Below, in pieces: positions 42,642-51,384 of a stretch of 64,000 nt of DNA. Location: the NCBI GenBank assembly GCA_030848925.1, contig JANFFA010000003.1, positions 248,001 to 312,000 of the forward strand. Reading direction: 5' to 3'. Under the pieces are notes generated by a model. That model saw only the letters and a list, made by a program, of their open reading frames with translations. It did not search any database and was not told where the DNA came from. Origin of the DNA: Rhodalgimonas zhirmunskyi (GTDB lineage: Bacteria; Pseudomonadota; Alphaproteobacteria; Rhodobacterales; Rhodobacteraceae). Numbering within the stretch: the first letter of the stretch is position 1; every line of letters begins with the position of its first letter. The position numbers and the translations under genes were made by a program.

Positions 42642-42836
42642 TTAAACATGCCCTGCCCCGGCTTCCAGCCCGATTTCGCCCATGACACCTGCAACGGGAT
42701 CACGAAACCGTCGCGTGGCCGCGAAGTAACGCACGGCGCGCCCCTCTCGCCCACCCGCTAGGCAGAAGAACCGACAAGCGCTATACATCTTTCAAAACCA
42801 AGCCCGACCCCGAGACAAAGCAGGCACCCCGGCGCG

Positions 42837-43382
42837 ATGACAACGAGACAGACCTTGCCGCGCGCCCTTTCGGCGCTGGCCGCCACAGTCCTGCTCGGCG
42901 CATGCGAAGCGACGCGTGCGCTCTCGCCCGAACCGGCCCTGATGCAAACCCATGCCGCCCCGCCCCCCGGCGCCGCCCCGGGAAGTTGCTGGGGCAAGGA
43001 TGTCACCCCCGCCGTGGTCGAAACCGTCACCGAACGCGTGCTGCTGCAACCGGCGCAGGTTCTCGATGACGGCACGGTGGTGAGCGAGCCGATCTACAAG
43101 CTCGAAACCCGGCAAGCCATCGTCAAGGAACGCCGCGAGCTGTGGTTCGAAACCCCCTGCGAGCGTCAGTTGACCCCCGATTTCATCGCCTCGCTGCAAC
43201 GCGCACTGGCCGCGCGCGGCTTCTACACCGGCCCCGTGACCGGCGAAATGGACGCCCGCACCCGCCGCGCCATCCGCAGCTATCAGGCGCCACAAGGCCT
43301 CGACAGCGGCATCGTCTCGCTCGCCGCCGCGCGCAAACTCGGCCTCGTCGCGGTGCCGCGCGAAGACGACAGCAGCGAGTAA
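42837..43382 (+). CDS. Peptidoglycan-binding-domain lipoprotein
   Basis: This 181-residue protein has a lipoprotein signal ending LLGAC (Cys23) and a C-terminal peptidoglycan-binding domain 1 repeat (DFIASLQRALAARGFYTGPVTGEMDARTRRAIRSYQAPQGLDSGIVSLAAARKLGL). The segment between (VVETVTERVLLQPAQVLDDGTVVSEPIYKLETRQAIVKERRELWFETPC) has two cysteines that may form a disulfide and is known from other roseobacter envelope lipoproteins. It probably links the outer membrane to the cell wall. Confidence 0.87.
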   Translation: MTTRQTLPRALSALAATVLLGACEATRALSPEPALMQTHAAPPPGAAPGSCWGKDVTPAVVETVTERVLLQPAQVLDDGTVVSEPIYKLETRQAIVKERRELWFETPCERQLTPDFIASLQRALAARGFYTGPVTGEMDARTRRAIRSYQAPQGLDSGIVSLAAARKLGLVAVPREDDSSE

Positions 43383-43463
43383 GCCCTTTAACGCCAAAAG
43401 GGCCAAGGTCGGCCCCGGCCCTTGGCACATCGCAGTGCAAATGAGTCCTCCAGAGGCGCGGAC

Positions 43464-44237
43464 CTATACAGTCACGGACACCGTCTGCTCCAACAAGGTG
43501 ATCTGCCCAAAGACACTAAGGAACGCGACACCCGCCGCATCGGGCCCAATGCCAATCCGGGCCATCGTGTCGGCAGAGGCCATGCCGGTGGCATCGATAA
43601 GATGCCATGTCCCGTCGAGAAAGACCTCAGCCACCGCATGAAAGTCAGGCGGCGTCACCCCGGGGGCGTAAACGCTCGCAAATCTGGCGGGGATCGTCGA
43701 GGCGCGCGCAAGGGCGATCAGGACATGCGCATAATCCCGGCATACGCCCTGACGCTGAACAAAGCTGTCGAGGGCCGTGGTTTGAGCGTTGCTTGAACCG
43801 GGCACATAGCTGAAGGATGTGTTGATCCAGTCCCGCATCGCGGCAATCCGGGCACCGCCTTGGAGATCTCCGAATTCTGCTGCGACGAAAGACTGAAATT
43901 CGTCTGACGGACAATATCTGGACGGCATAAGGTAGCGAACGGTGTCACCCGGCAAAAGGTGCGGGGGCACGGCCTCCAGAGCAGAAATATCAAGCACCGG
44001 CCGATCTACGATGACACGCGCCGTGTAATCGCAACGGAACTCGCCATCCGTCCGAATCCATATGCGCTCGCCAAGCCCGTCGTCGGCAGTGACATGGGCC
44101 ATATGATCCACATCAGAGGTGTCCAGCTTCGACCATTGCAGCTTCTGATCGGCCAGGTCCGCAATTTCGATCTGCAAAAGCAGGTCCGCGGGGGCGGGAA
44201 GTTGGTATTTCAAGTGAACGTTGACATCGAGTTCCAT
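43464..44237 (-). CDS. Transglutaminase-like cysteine peptidase family protein
   Basis: The 257-residue product has the transglutaminase core: catalytic Cys in GVCRDYAHVLIALARAS, His in DFHAVAEVFLDGTWHLIDATG and Asp in the same segment. The N-terminal beta domain (MELDVNVHLKYQLPAPADLLLQIEIADLADQK) is the bacterial TGase_N-like form. It has no signal peptide. Base composition and codon use are less GC-extreme than nearby genes, and the long upstream frame is spurious. It may be an acquired gene. Function could be protein crosslinking, peptidase or amidase. Confidence 0.8.
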   Translation of the reverse strand: MELDVNVHLKYQLPAPADLLLQIEIADLADQKLQWSKLDTSDVDHMAHVTADDGLGERIWIRTDGEFRCDYTARVIVDRPVLDISALEAVPPHLLPGDTVRYLMPSRYCPSDEFQSFVAAEFGDLQGGARIAAMRDWINTSFSYVPGSSNAQTTALDSFVQRQGVCRDYAHVLIALARASTIPARFASVYAPGVTPPDFHAVAEVFLDGTWHLIDATGMASADTMARIGIGPDAAGVAFLSVFGQITLLEQTVSVTV

Positions 44238-44621
44238 CCTCAAACCCCATAAGTGAAGGATGCATGTTTGGCCAACGAATACTCCCTCACAGGTGCTGAT
44301 CTTTGCAATCGCCGACCAACGACAGCAGACATTGGCCGCACCGCAGAGCGGAGCTTGAGGAGTCGTGCATCGAAGGTCCACCTTGGGCCCGTTTTCCCCC
44401 GATCTGACCCAAGCACCCCGACCGGACTCAAGCCGAAAGCGCCGGTCGAGCGCCTGCCCGTTCCGGCAGGCTGGCGCTACCTCACCGCTGGCGCTTTGTG
44501 AAATGCCGCTTTGTCCCGCACAGCAAACTTTGGTGCAGGCCGCAGCCAAGGTCTGCTCCGAGCCCACTTGCATATTTTCTTCGCTGCAGCGAATGTCAGC
44601 TCCAAGAAAAAGGTGCAAGCA
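44238..44621. other. Non-coding stretch between the transglutaminase and EEP genes
   Basis: No gene supported. Both flanking genes are divergent here, so promoters are expected, but I found no clear pair. A 20-bp repeat copy lies at 44505-44524. Base composition is lower in GC than the surrounding chromosome. Confidence 0.5.
44505..44524 (+). repeat. Left copy of 20-bp repeat flanking the EEP gene
   Basis: GCCGCTTTGTCCCGCACAGC matches 45465-45484 (CCCGCTTCGTCCCGCACAGC) at 18 of 20 positions, same orientation. The two bracket the EEP-family gene. Confidence 0.5.
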
Positions 44622-45422
44622 ATGGAAATCATGTGTCTGAATGCTTGGGGTGGAAAACTCCATGAGGCACTGCTGCCATACCTAGCCAGGATGGCTCCCG
44701 ATATTCTGTGCTTGCAGGAGGTCATCCACAGCCCCGCGTCTCAAAAAGACTGGCTGACGTATCGGGACGGCGACCACATCCTGCCGCAACGTGCCAATTT
44801 GTTTCTCGACGTCAGCGCTGCTTTGCCGGAGCATGTCGCGATTTTTTGCCCGGCTGCGCAAGGGGTGCTTTGGGATGGTGATACCTCGATCCCATCGCAA
44901 TGGGGTCTTGCGACCTTCGTGCATCGCTCTTTCCCGATCATCGGACAGGTGCAGGGCTTCGTTCACAAAGATTTTTCCCCCGTCGGTTATGGCGATCACC
45001 CGCGCTCACGTAGTGCGCATGGTGTCCGGCTATGGGACTATGGCACGAACCGAGCCGTCAGCATTACCCATATGCATGGTCTTCGCGACTTGAATGGGAA
45101 AATGGACACGCCAGAGCGTGAGAAACAAGCTCGGAAACTGCTCGATTTGTCGCGCAGTCTCGCAGAACCAGACGATCTCACGATGATCTGTGGCGATTTC
45201 AACGTCGAGCCGGACAGTAAAACGCTTTCGATCCTTAGTAGTACCGGACTAACCGAACTGGTAACCGGGCGCGGCTTCGAGAGCACACGCAACACGCAAT
45301 ACAAGAAGTCAGGACGCTTTGCCGACTACATGCTTATCAACCAAGAAGAAGCGGCGAAGAGCTTTGACGTGATCCACGATCCCGAAGTTTCAGATCATTG
45401 TCCGCTTGTTCTGAAGGTATAA
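44622..45422 (+). CDS. Endonuclease/exonuclease/phosphatase-family protein
   Basis: The 266-residue product starts at the ATG at 44622 (AGGTG upstream). Family landmarks are MEIMCLNAWGG (Asn), DILCLQEV (Glu metal ligand), GDFNVEPDS (Asp-Asn) and the terminal DHCPLVL (Asp-His). No signal peptide. The family includes AP endonucleases, sphingomyelinases and nucleases; the substrate is undetermined. Codon use is less GC-biased than neighbouring genes, suggesting transfer. A 20-bp repeat lies on either side. Confidence 0.85.
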   Translation: MEIMCLNAWGGKLHEALLPYLARMAPDILCLQEVIHSPASQKDWLTYRDGDHILPQRANLFLDVSAALPEHVAIFCPAAQGVLWDGDTSIPSQWGLATFVHRSFPIIGQVQGFVHKDFSPVGYGDHPRSRSAHGVRLWDYGTNRAVSITHMHGLRDLNGKMDTPEREKQARKLLDLSRSLAEPDDLTMICGDFNVEPDSKTLSILSSTGLTELVTGRGFESTRNTQYKKSGRFADYMLINQEEAAKSFDVIHDPEVSDHCPLVLKV

Positions 45423-45464
45423 CTCAAATTCTATAGCTGCCGTTGGAGCTGATGGTTGGAACGC

Positions 45465-45484
45465 CCGCTTCGTCCCGCACAGCC
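45465..45484 (+). repeat. Right copy of 20-bp repeat flanking the EEP gene
   Basis: CCCGCTTCGTCCCGCACAGC, partner of 44505-44524 in direct orientation. Similar short intergenic words recur in roseobacter genomes, so this may be part of a dispersed repeat family and not a mobile-element border. Confidence 0.5.
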
Positions 45485-45556
45485 GACCTTGAAATCCAGT
45501 GTTCGCCATTGCGTCGCAGTCAAAAATAAATCCGCGCATGCCCCCCGGAATTGCAA

Positions 45557-45584
45557 GAAGGGCAGAGGTTTCCCCCTGCCCTTC
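45557..45584 (-). terminator. Probable terminator downstream of degQ
   Basis: On the minus strand a 9-bp stem (GAAGGGCAG/CTGCCCTTC, 10-nt loop) lies 25 bp past the protease stop. Only a short TT follows, so it is a moderate terminator. Confidence 0.6.
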
Positions 45585-45609
45585 CAATCGTTCAGCCTAG
45601 AGGCTTGGC

Positions 45610-47097
45610 TCAGTCGCCGCTGCCCTCGTCGAGCGAGATCGCGACGAACCGCGGATCACCCGCGCGCCGCACCAGCAGCAGCAGGGATTTGCGCCCGGCT
45701 TCCTCGGCCTCGCCCACGCGATCTTCGAAATCGGCCAGTGATGCGATCTTCTGCTGGCCCGCCTCGGTGATCAGATCGCCCTTGCGCAGGCCCTTTTCAT
45801 AGGCCTCCGACATCTCGTCGATCTCCTGCACGACAAGGCCCTTGGCCTCCGCATCCAGATCAAGCTCACTGCGCAGGCTGTCGGTCAGCGGGCTCAGCGT
45901 CATGCCGAACATCTGCTTTTCGACCGGTGCTTCCTCGACCGTGCCCTCGGGGGTCGTCTCGGGCACCGCGCCTTCGGCTTCCTCGCGACGGCCCAGCGTC
46001 ACCTTCAGCGTCTGCAACTTGCCTTCGCGGAACACCACGATGCGTACGCTCTTGCCCACCTCGGTATTGCCCACCTGCCGGACAAGGCCGCGCGTATCCG
46101 CAACCTCGGCGCCATCGAAACTGGTGATCACGTCACCCGATTTCATGCCGCCGTCCTTGGCCGGGCCGTCCGGAACATCCGTCACCAGCGCGCCCTCGGG
46201 CTTTTCAAGGCCGATCGCCTCGGCCACATCCGGGGTCACGTCCTGAATGCGCACACCCAGCCAGCCACGGCGCGTCTCGCCATAATCCTTGAGCTGCTGC
46301 ACGACCTTTGTGACTACGTTCGACGCCATCGAAAAGCCGATCCCGATCGACCCGCCATTGGGGCTCAGAATCGCGGTATTCACGCCGATCACCTCGCCAT
46401 CCATGTTGAACAGCGGCCCGCCCGAGTTGCCTCGGTTGATCGCCGCGTCGGTCTGGATGTAATCGTCATAGGCCCCGGAAAGAGCGCGGCCGCGCTGCGA
46501 CACGATCCCGGCACTGACCGAGAACCCCTGCCCCAGCGGATTGCCCATCGCCATCACCCAATCGCCCACCCGGGCGGCATCGCTGTTGCCAAACGGCACG
46601 AAGGGCAACGGCTTGTCCGCCTCGACCTTCAAAAGCGCGATATCGGTATTCGGGTCCGTCCCGATAAGCTTGGCGTCCAACTCCTCACCGCTGAAAAATT
46701 CGATGGTGATCTCGTCGGCATTCTCGATCACATGGTTGTTGGTGACGATGTAACCGTCTTCCGAAATCACGAACCCCGATCCCAATGCGGACGAGCGGCG
46801 CGGCCGGTCCTGATCGCGGTTACGATCCTGAAATTCCTTGAAGAAATCCTCGAACGGGCTGCCCTCGGGCACGATCGGCCCCGGCCCCGTGCCCGCGGCC
46901 ACCACGGTGGCGGTGGTGATGTTGACCACCGCAGGGCTGACCTTCTCGGCCAGATCGGCAAAGCTTTCGGGCCGCGCCATGGCCTGCGTCGCCTGCACCA
47001 CGGCAAAGATCGCCGCCAGCGCCATAAGCCACGCCGCTTTCGCGATCATCCCCGTCCGGTCAACGGCCACACTTCTTGCAACAGCCCTGTTTTGCAC
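45610..47097 (-). CDS. degQ: Periplasmic serine protease Do (DegQ/DegP family)
   Basis: The 495-residue product starts at GTG 47097, with AGGAGG seven bases upstream; the ATG at 47175 lies far outside the family start. A signal sequence ends near ATQAMA. The trypsin-like domain has His122 (TNNHVI), Asp152 (PNTDIALLK) and Ser225 (RGNSGGPL). Two PDZ domains follow, the second after an acidic linker (EEAEGAVPETTPEGTVEEAPVEK). It acts as chaperone-protease in envelope quality control. The neighbouring hflKC genes form the classic membrane proteolysis cluster, and there is a DUF2065 gene between. Confidence 0.93.
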   Translation of the reverse strand: MQNRAVARSVAVDRTGMIAKAAWLMALAAIFAVVQATQAMARPESFADLAEKVSPAVVNITTATVVAAGTGPGPIVPEGSPFEDFFKEFQDRNRDQDRPRRSSALGSGFVISEDGYIVTNNHVIENADEITIEFFSGEELDAKLIGTDPNTDIALLKVEADKPLPFVPFGNSDAARVGDWVMAMGNPLGQGFSVSAGIVSQRGRALSGAYDDYIQTDAAINRGNSGGPLFNMDGEVIGVNTAILSPNGGSIGIGFSMASNVVTKVVQQLKDYGETRRGWLGVRIQDVTPDVAEAIGLEKPEGALVTDVPDGPAKDGGMKSGDVITSFDGAEVADTRGLVRQVGNTEVGKSVRIVVFREGKLQTLKVTLGRREEAEGAVPETTPEGTVEEAPVEKQMFGMTLSPLTDSLRSELDLDAEAKGLVVQEIDEMSEAYEKGLRKGDLITEAGQQKIASLADFEDRVGEAEEAGRKSLLLLVRRAGDPRFVAISLDEGSGD

Positions 47098-47279
47098 GCT
47101 CAAACCTCCTTGGAGTTCCTCATGATCACTTGTGCGCAACATTAGCGGGGCAAGCCCCGGGTGCAACACAAACAAGCGTGAAAGGGAGGTAAGCCCATAA
47201 TTTCCCCGTTCAAGCCCTCTTGGGGCGAACGGCCGCAGTCAGGCGATGGTCGGACCCGGATTGATGGCCCGTCACCCCC

Positions 47280-47480
47280 TCACGCGCCCAGCGCCTTGGC
47301 CAGCCAGACCAGCACAAGGCCGATCACCATGGCCAACACCCCCATCAGGCGGCGCGCCTCGGGCGGCATCTGTCGCAGCGCCTCAAGCATCTGCTCAACA
47401 AGACGAGGGGCCAGCGCATAGACCAGCCCCTCGATCATCAATACAAGCCCAAGGGCCAGAAGCGTCACCGCGAGGATCAT
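47280..47480 (-). CDS. DUF2065 small membrane protein
   Basis: The 66-residue protein is two membrane helices (MILAVTLLALGLVLMIEGLVYAL and MGVLAMVIGLVLVWLAKAL) joined by a short loop with PRLVEQMLEALRQMPPEARR. DUF2065 (YjeT-like) lies directly after hflC in many proteobacteria and has no known function. The ATG at 47480 is the natural start; upstream sequence lies in hflC. Confidence 0.9.
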   Translation of the reverse strand: MILAVTLLALGLVLMIEGLVYALAPRLVEQMLEALRQMPPEARRLMGVLAMVIGLVLVWLAKALGA

Positions 47481-47499
47481 CACCCCTGCGCCCCGCGCC

Positions 47500-48573
47500 T
47501 CACTCGCTCGCCGGCGCAGTCGTGCCGGTGGTAGTGCCGGTGGTGGTGCCGGTCGTGGTGTCAGCAGGCGCGCCAGTCGTCGTCTCGCTCGCCGCATCCG
47601 CCGCTGCCGCGTCTGCAGCCGCAGTCGCCGCCGCATTGGCCGCGACACCTTCCGCACCCGACACGCTGGCCAGCCCGGCACTCGGACCCGCGGCCCCGTC
47701 CAGACGATCGGTCTTCAGATAGTTGAAGAACTCGCTATCCGGCGACAGAACCATGGTCGAGTTGCTGCCCTTGAGGGCGGCACGGTAGGCGTTGAGCGAC
47801 CGATAGAACTCGAAGAACTCCTGATCCTTGCCAAAGGCCTCGGCAAAGACAGAGTTGCGTCGCGCATCGGCCTCGCCTCGGATGATCTCGGCCTGCCGCT
47901 TGGCATCCGAAACGATCTCGGTCTGGGTCCGGTCGGCCTGTGCACGCACACGCTGCGCGGCCTCGTTACCCCGGGCGATCTCGTCGGCGGCTTCACGTTC
48001 CCGCTCGGCACTCATCCGGTCGAACAGGGCCCGTTCGTTGGCTTCCGGCAGGTCGGTGCGCATCAGGCGCACGTCGATCACGTCCAGCCCGAGGTCACGC
48101 GCCTCGCGCGCCGCACCGTTGCGGATTTCCATCATCAGGGTCGCCCGCTCCGCGCTCAGGATCTCGTTCGAGGTCACCTTACCCAGCACCTCTCGCGTGA
48201 TAGACCGCAAGATCGAATCGAGCCGCTGACCCGAAACCGCAATCGCGTTTTCACCCGCCGCACCCGTGGCCAGCCGGAACTGCGTCACATCCGCAATCCG
48301 GTAGCGCGCGAACGCATCCACTTCCAGACGCCGCGCATCCGACGGCGTGATCTGCATGTCAGGCACGTCCTGACTGATGATCCGGTCGTCGTAATAGGCG
48401 ACGTTCTGGATCAGCGGGATCTTGAAGGCCAGACCGGGCGCATTATCGACCCGAACGACCTTACCGAACTGCAGCACAAGCGCCTTCTGGCGTTCATCAA
48501 CGATGAAGACCGAAGACAGCACCCCCACCACGATCAGAACGATCACGGGAATAATAAAAGTCGTCTTTTTCAT
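47500..48573 (-). CDS. hflC: HflC, subunit of the HflKC FtsH-modulating complex
   Basis: The 357-residue protein has an N-terminal signal anchor (TFIIPVIVLIVVGVLSSVFIV), the SPFH/prohibitin domain (ERQKALVLQFGKVVR through ERALFDRMSAEREREA) and a coiled-coil (EIIRGEADARRNSVFAEAFGKDQEFFEFYRSLNAYRAAL). The last 50 residues are low-complexity Ala/Asp then Thr-Gly repeats, encoded by a 12-bp tandem DNA repeat, longer than in E. coli. With HflK it forms a large inner-membrane ring that restrains FtsH. TGATG overlap couples it to hflK. Confidence 0.95.
   Translation of the reverse strand: MKKTTFIIPVIVLIVVGVLSSVFIVDERQKALVLQFGKVVRVDNAPGLAFKIPLIQNVAYYDDRIISQDVPDMQITPSDARRLEVDAFARYRIADVTQFRLATGAAGENAIAVSGQRLDSILRSITREVLGKVTSNEILSAERATLMMEIRNGAAREARDLGLDVIDVRLMRTDLPEANERALFDRMSAEREREAADEIARGNEAAQRVRAQADRTQTEIVSDAKRQAEIIRGEADARRNSVFAEAFGKDQEFFEFYRSLNAYRAALKGSNSTMVLSPDSEFFNYLKTDRLDGAAGPSAGLASVSGAEGVAANAAATAAADAAAADAASETTTGAPADTTTGTTTGTTTGTTAPASE
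47519..47560 (-). repeat. 12-bp tandem repeat in the hflC 3' end
   Basis: About three and a half copies of a 12-bp unit of the form GTNGTGCCGGTS encode alternating Thr/Gly residues in the tail. The stretch could vary in copy number between strains. Confidence 0.7.
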
Positions 48574-49754
48574 CAGTTGTTCCCCCCTGCGGTCGTACCC
48601 GACGACTTGCGCAGTTCATTCAGCGGCAGGTAAGGCACCACGCCTTGTCCGCCCCCGGCCTGATTATCGAGGATGATCTTGTCCACGCCGCCCAGAACCT
48701 GCTCCATGGTTTCGATATAGAGCCGCTTGCGCGTCACTTCGGGTGCCTTCAGGTATTCTTCGAGAACGGCCGTAAAACGGCTGGCCTCACCTTCGGCCTC
48801 GTTCACCACCCGGGCGCGATAACCTTCGGATTCTTCCAGCGTCTGCGCCGCTTCACCACGCGCTGCCGCCAGCACACGGTTGGCATAGGCATCGGCCTCT
48901 TTCTCAAGCCGGTCACGCTCCAGTTCGGCGGATTGCACCTTGAGGAAGGCGTCGATCACTTCACGCGGCGGGTCGGCCTTGTCAAAGTTCACACGCACGA
49001 TGTTGATGCCCGACTGATAGCTGTCGAGCGTCGTCTGGATCAGTTCTTTCAAACGGTCCGCAATCGCCCGGCGATCCCGGTTCAGGATCGGAGCAAGCTC
49101 GCTCTGCGCGATGATCTCACGCATTGCGGATTCGCTCACCGCCCGGATCGTCGCCTGATGATCGCGCAGGTTAAACAGGTAATCGCGCGGGTTGGCGATA
49201 TTCCAGACCACCTGATATTCGACGTCGACGATGTTCTCGTCCCCCGTCAGCATCAGGCCATCATCACCGGCGTCGCCCTTGCCGACGTTGATCAGCTGTT
49301 CCTGCGTCACCGGCAGGACTTCATAGCTCACGACAGGCCAAGGCGCGAAGTTCAGACCGGGATTGCCGATCTGGTAAAACTCGCCAAGGAACAGTTCGAC
49401 CGACTGTTCTTCGGGTTTCACGGTGTAGAAGCTGGCATAGACCCAAAGCGCCAATGCGGCCAAAATGCCGAGAAGGATCGACCCACGGCCAAGTGCAGGC
49501 CCGCCATCGCCGCCCGCACCACCGCCACCCCGGCGTTTGTCGCCATCGCCACCACGGCCGCCCATCAGGACGCGCAGTTGCTCTTGGCCCTTTTTCATCA
49601 GCTCTTCGATCTCGGGGATCTGGCCACCTTCCTGGCCGGGTCGACGCCCGCCCCGGTTGCCACGCTGATCGTCGTTGCCATTACCACGCGGATCGCGATC
49701 ATCGCCTCCGCCATTACCGCCGCCCCCCCAGGGGCCGCCCGATTGTCCTGCCAT
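48573..49754 (-). CDS. hflK: HflK, subunit of the HflKC FtsH-modulating complex
   Basis: The 393-residue protein has a Gly/Asp/Arg-rich cytoplasmic N-terminus (to about residue 90), one membrane helix (SILLGILAALALWVYASFY), the SPFH domain (PEEQSVELFLGEFYQIGNPGLNF) and a coiled coil (LERDRLEKEADAYANRVLAAARGEA). It is the partner of HflC. The N-terminal extension is longer and more Gly-rich than in E. coli but common in alphaproteobacteria. Confidence 0.95.
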   Translation of the reverse strand: MAGQSGGPWGGGGNGGGDDRDPRGNGNDDQRGNRGGRRPGQEGGQIPEIEELMKKGQEQLRVLMGGRGGDGDKRRGGGGAGGDGGPALGRGSILLGILAALALWVYASFYTVKPEEQSVELFLGEFYQIGNPGLNFAPWPVVSYEVLPVTQEQLINVGKGDAGDDGLMLTGDENIVDVEYQVVWNIANPRDYLFNLRDHQATIRAVSESAMREIIAQSELAPILNRDRRAIADRLKELIQTTLDSYQSGINIVRVNFDKADPPREVIDAFLKVQSAELERDRLEKEADAYANRVLAAARGEAAQTLEESEGYRARVVNEAEGEASRFTAVLEEYLKAPEVTRKRLYIETMEQVLGGVDKIILDNQAGGGQGVVPYLPLNELRKSSGTTAGGNN

Positions 49755-49881
49755 CTAATTCCTCTCTCTCATCCCTACCGGGGTGTCCGTTCCAGAACTT
49801 GTGCCATTTTGGCGAAATTTCAACCCGCGCACCCTGTCGCAGGCCCTATTCTTCGGGTCAACCGCAAGGCGCACCCACCGA

Positions 49882-51240
49882 TCAGGCGGTGCGCACCGGC
49901 TCCCGCATCGTCACGATCTCCTCGGCCATCACCGGGTGTACGGCCACGGTGCGGTCGAAATCTTCCTTGGTTGCGCCCATCTTTACGGCCACGCCGGCAA
50001 GCTGGATCATTTCCCCCGCCCCCGGTGCCACGATATGACATCCCAGAACGCGGCGCGTGTCGGCGCAAACGATCAGTTTCATCATGACACGGTCCTCGCG
50101 GCCCGCAAACAGCGTCTGCATCGGCCGGAAGCTGGTGGCATAGACCTCAATCGGCCCCTTGTCGCGCGCTTCTTCCTCGCTCATGCCCACGGTGCCAAAC
50201 TCGGGCTGGGTAAAGATCGCGGTCGGGATCAGCTCGTGATCGGGTTTCGTCGGGTTGCCGTTGAACACCGTCTCGACAAAGGCCATGCCCTCGCGGATCG
50301 CCACCGGCGTCAGGTTCACCCGGTCGGTCACATCGCCCACGGCATAGATGCTCGGCACATCCGTCTGGCCATAGTCATCGACCAGAACCTCGCCCTTGCG
50401 GCCAAGTTTCACACCGACCTCTTCCAGCCCCATATCGCCGGTGTTGGGCACCCGGCCCGTGGCCATCATCACCACGTCGAACGGCCGCTCTTCGCCGTTG
50501 GTCGCCTTAACGTGGATCTTGCCATCGGCCTCCTTCATCTCGATCACGTCGGTGCCCAGATGCAAATCGACCCCGCGCTGGATCATCTCTTCACTGATCA
50601 GCCCGCGCGCTTCCTCGTCAAACCCGCGCAGGATCTGCGCGCCGCGATAATACTGCGTCACCTTTACCCCAAGCCCGTTCATGATCCCGGCGAATTCACA
50701 GGCGATATAGCCGCCGCCGATGATCAACATGGTCTCGGGCAGTTGATCGAGGTGGAAAATCTCGTTCGAGGTGATCGCCAGTTCCGCACCGGGCGTGTCG
50801 GGCTTCACCGGATGCCCGCCCATCGCCAGCAGGATATGCTTGGCGCTCTTGCGCGTGCCATCGGCCAGTTCGATCTCATGCGCGCCGACAATGCGCGCAC
50901 GCGCATCGAACGTCTCGACGCCCGCGTTCTTCAACAGGTTGCGATAGATGCCTTCCAGCCGGTCCAACTCATCCGCCAACTGGCCATGGAATTTCTGCCA
51001 GTCGAACCCGTCCGAGGTCACATCCCAACCATAGGCGCGCGCATCTTCCATCGTCGGGGCGAATTCGCTGGCAAACACCATCAGCTTCTTGGGCACACAG
51101 CCCCGGATCACACAGGTGCCGCCGTAGCGGTCTTCCTCGGCCAGCGCCACTTTCGCGCCGCCCTGCGCCGCCACCCGCGCGGCCCGCACCCCGCCCGAAC
51201 CGCCACCAATCACGAAAAGATCATAGTCGAATGTGCTCAT
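49882..51240 (-). CDS. gor: Glutathione-disulfide reductase
   Basis: The 452-residue flavoenzyme has an FAD-binding GGGSGGVRAARVAAQGGAK, the redox pair C43/C48 in GTCVIRGCVPKK, an NAD(P) fold (LIIGGGYIACEFAGIMNGLGVKV, with arginine-type residues following), and the C-terminal base in HPVMAEEI. It regenerates glutathione in the cytoplasm using NADPH. The plant-type/alphaproteobacterial GR subgroup fits best. AAAGGA precedes the ATG. rpiA lies upstream on the same strand with a 144-bp gap. Confidence 0.95.
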   Translation of the reverse strand: MSTFDYDLFVIGGGSGGVRAARVAAQGGAKVALAEEDRYGGTCVIRGCVPKKLMVFASEFAPTMEDARAYGWDVTSDGFDWQKFHGQLADELDRLEGIYRNLLKNAGVETFDARARIVGAHEIELADGTRKSAKHILLAMGGHPVKPDTPGAELAITSNEIFHLDQLPETMLIIGGGYIACEFAGIMNGLGVKVTQYYRGAQILRGFDEEARGLISEEMIQRGVDLHLGTDVIEMKEADGKIHVKATNGEERPFDVVMMATGRVPNTGDMGLEEVGVKLGRKGEVLVDDYGQTDVPSIYAVGDVTDRVNLTPVAIREGMAFVETVFNGNPTKPDHELIPTAIFTQPEFGTVGMSEEEARDKGPIEVYATSFRPMQTLFAGREDRVMMKLIVCADTRRVLGCHIVAPGAGEMIQLAGVAVKMGATKEDFDRTVAVHPVMAEEIVTMREPVRTA

Positions 51241-51384
51241 GGGGCGTCCTTTCCGGTCAGCTCACGTCGATAACGAGGGTCAGTGGCAACATCTAGGTCA
51301 CGCAGGCCCAGAGTCCACCCCGGAACGCCTGCCGCGATGCCGCAGCCGCGAATTTTCGGTAAAAACTCCGCGAAACCTCCGGCC

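Noticed and set aside
43399..43428. Terminator between the peptidoglycan-binding lipoprotein and transglutaminase genes
   Set aside because: GCCAAGG/CCTTGGC can pair, but the loop is GC-rich and no U-run follows on either strand.
44505..45484. An insertion sequence or integron bounded by the 20-bp repeats
   Set aside because: No transposase or recombinase, no terminal inverted repeats and no target duplication are visible.
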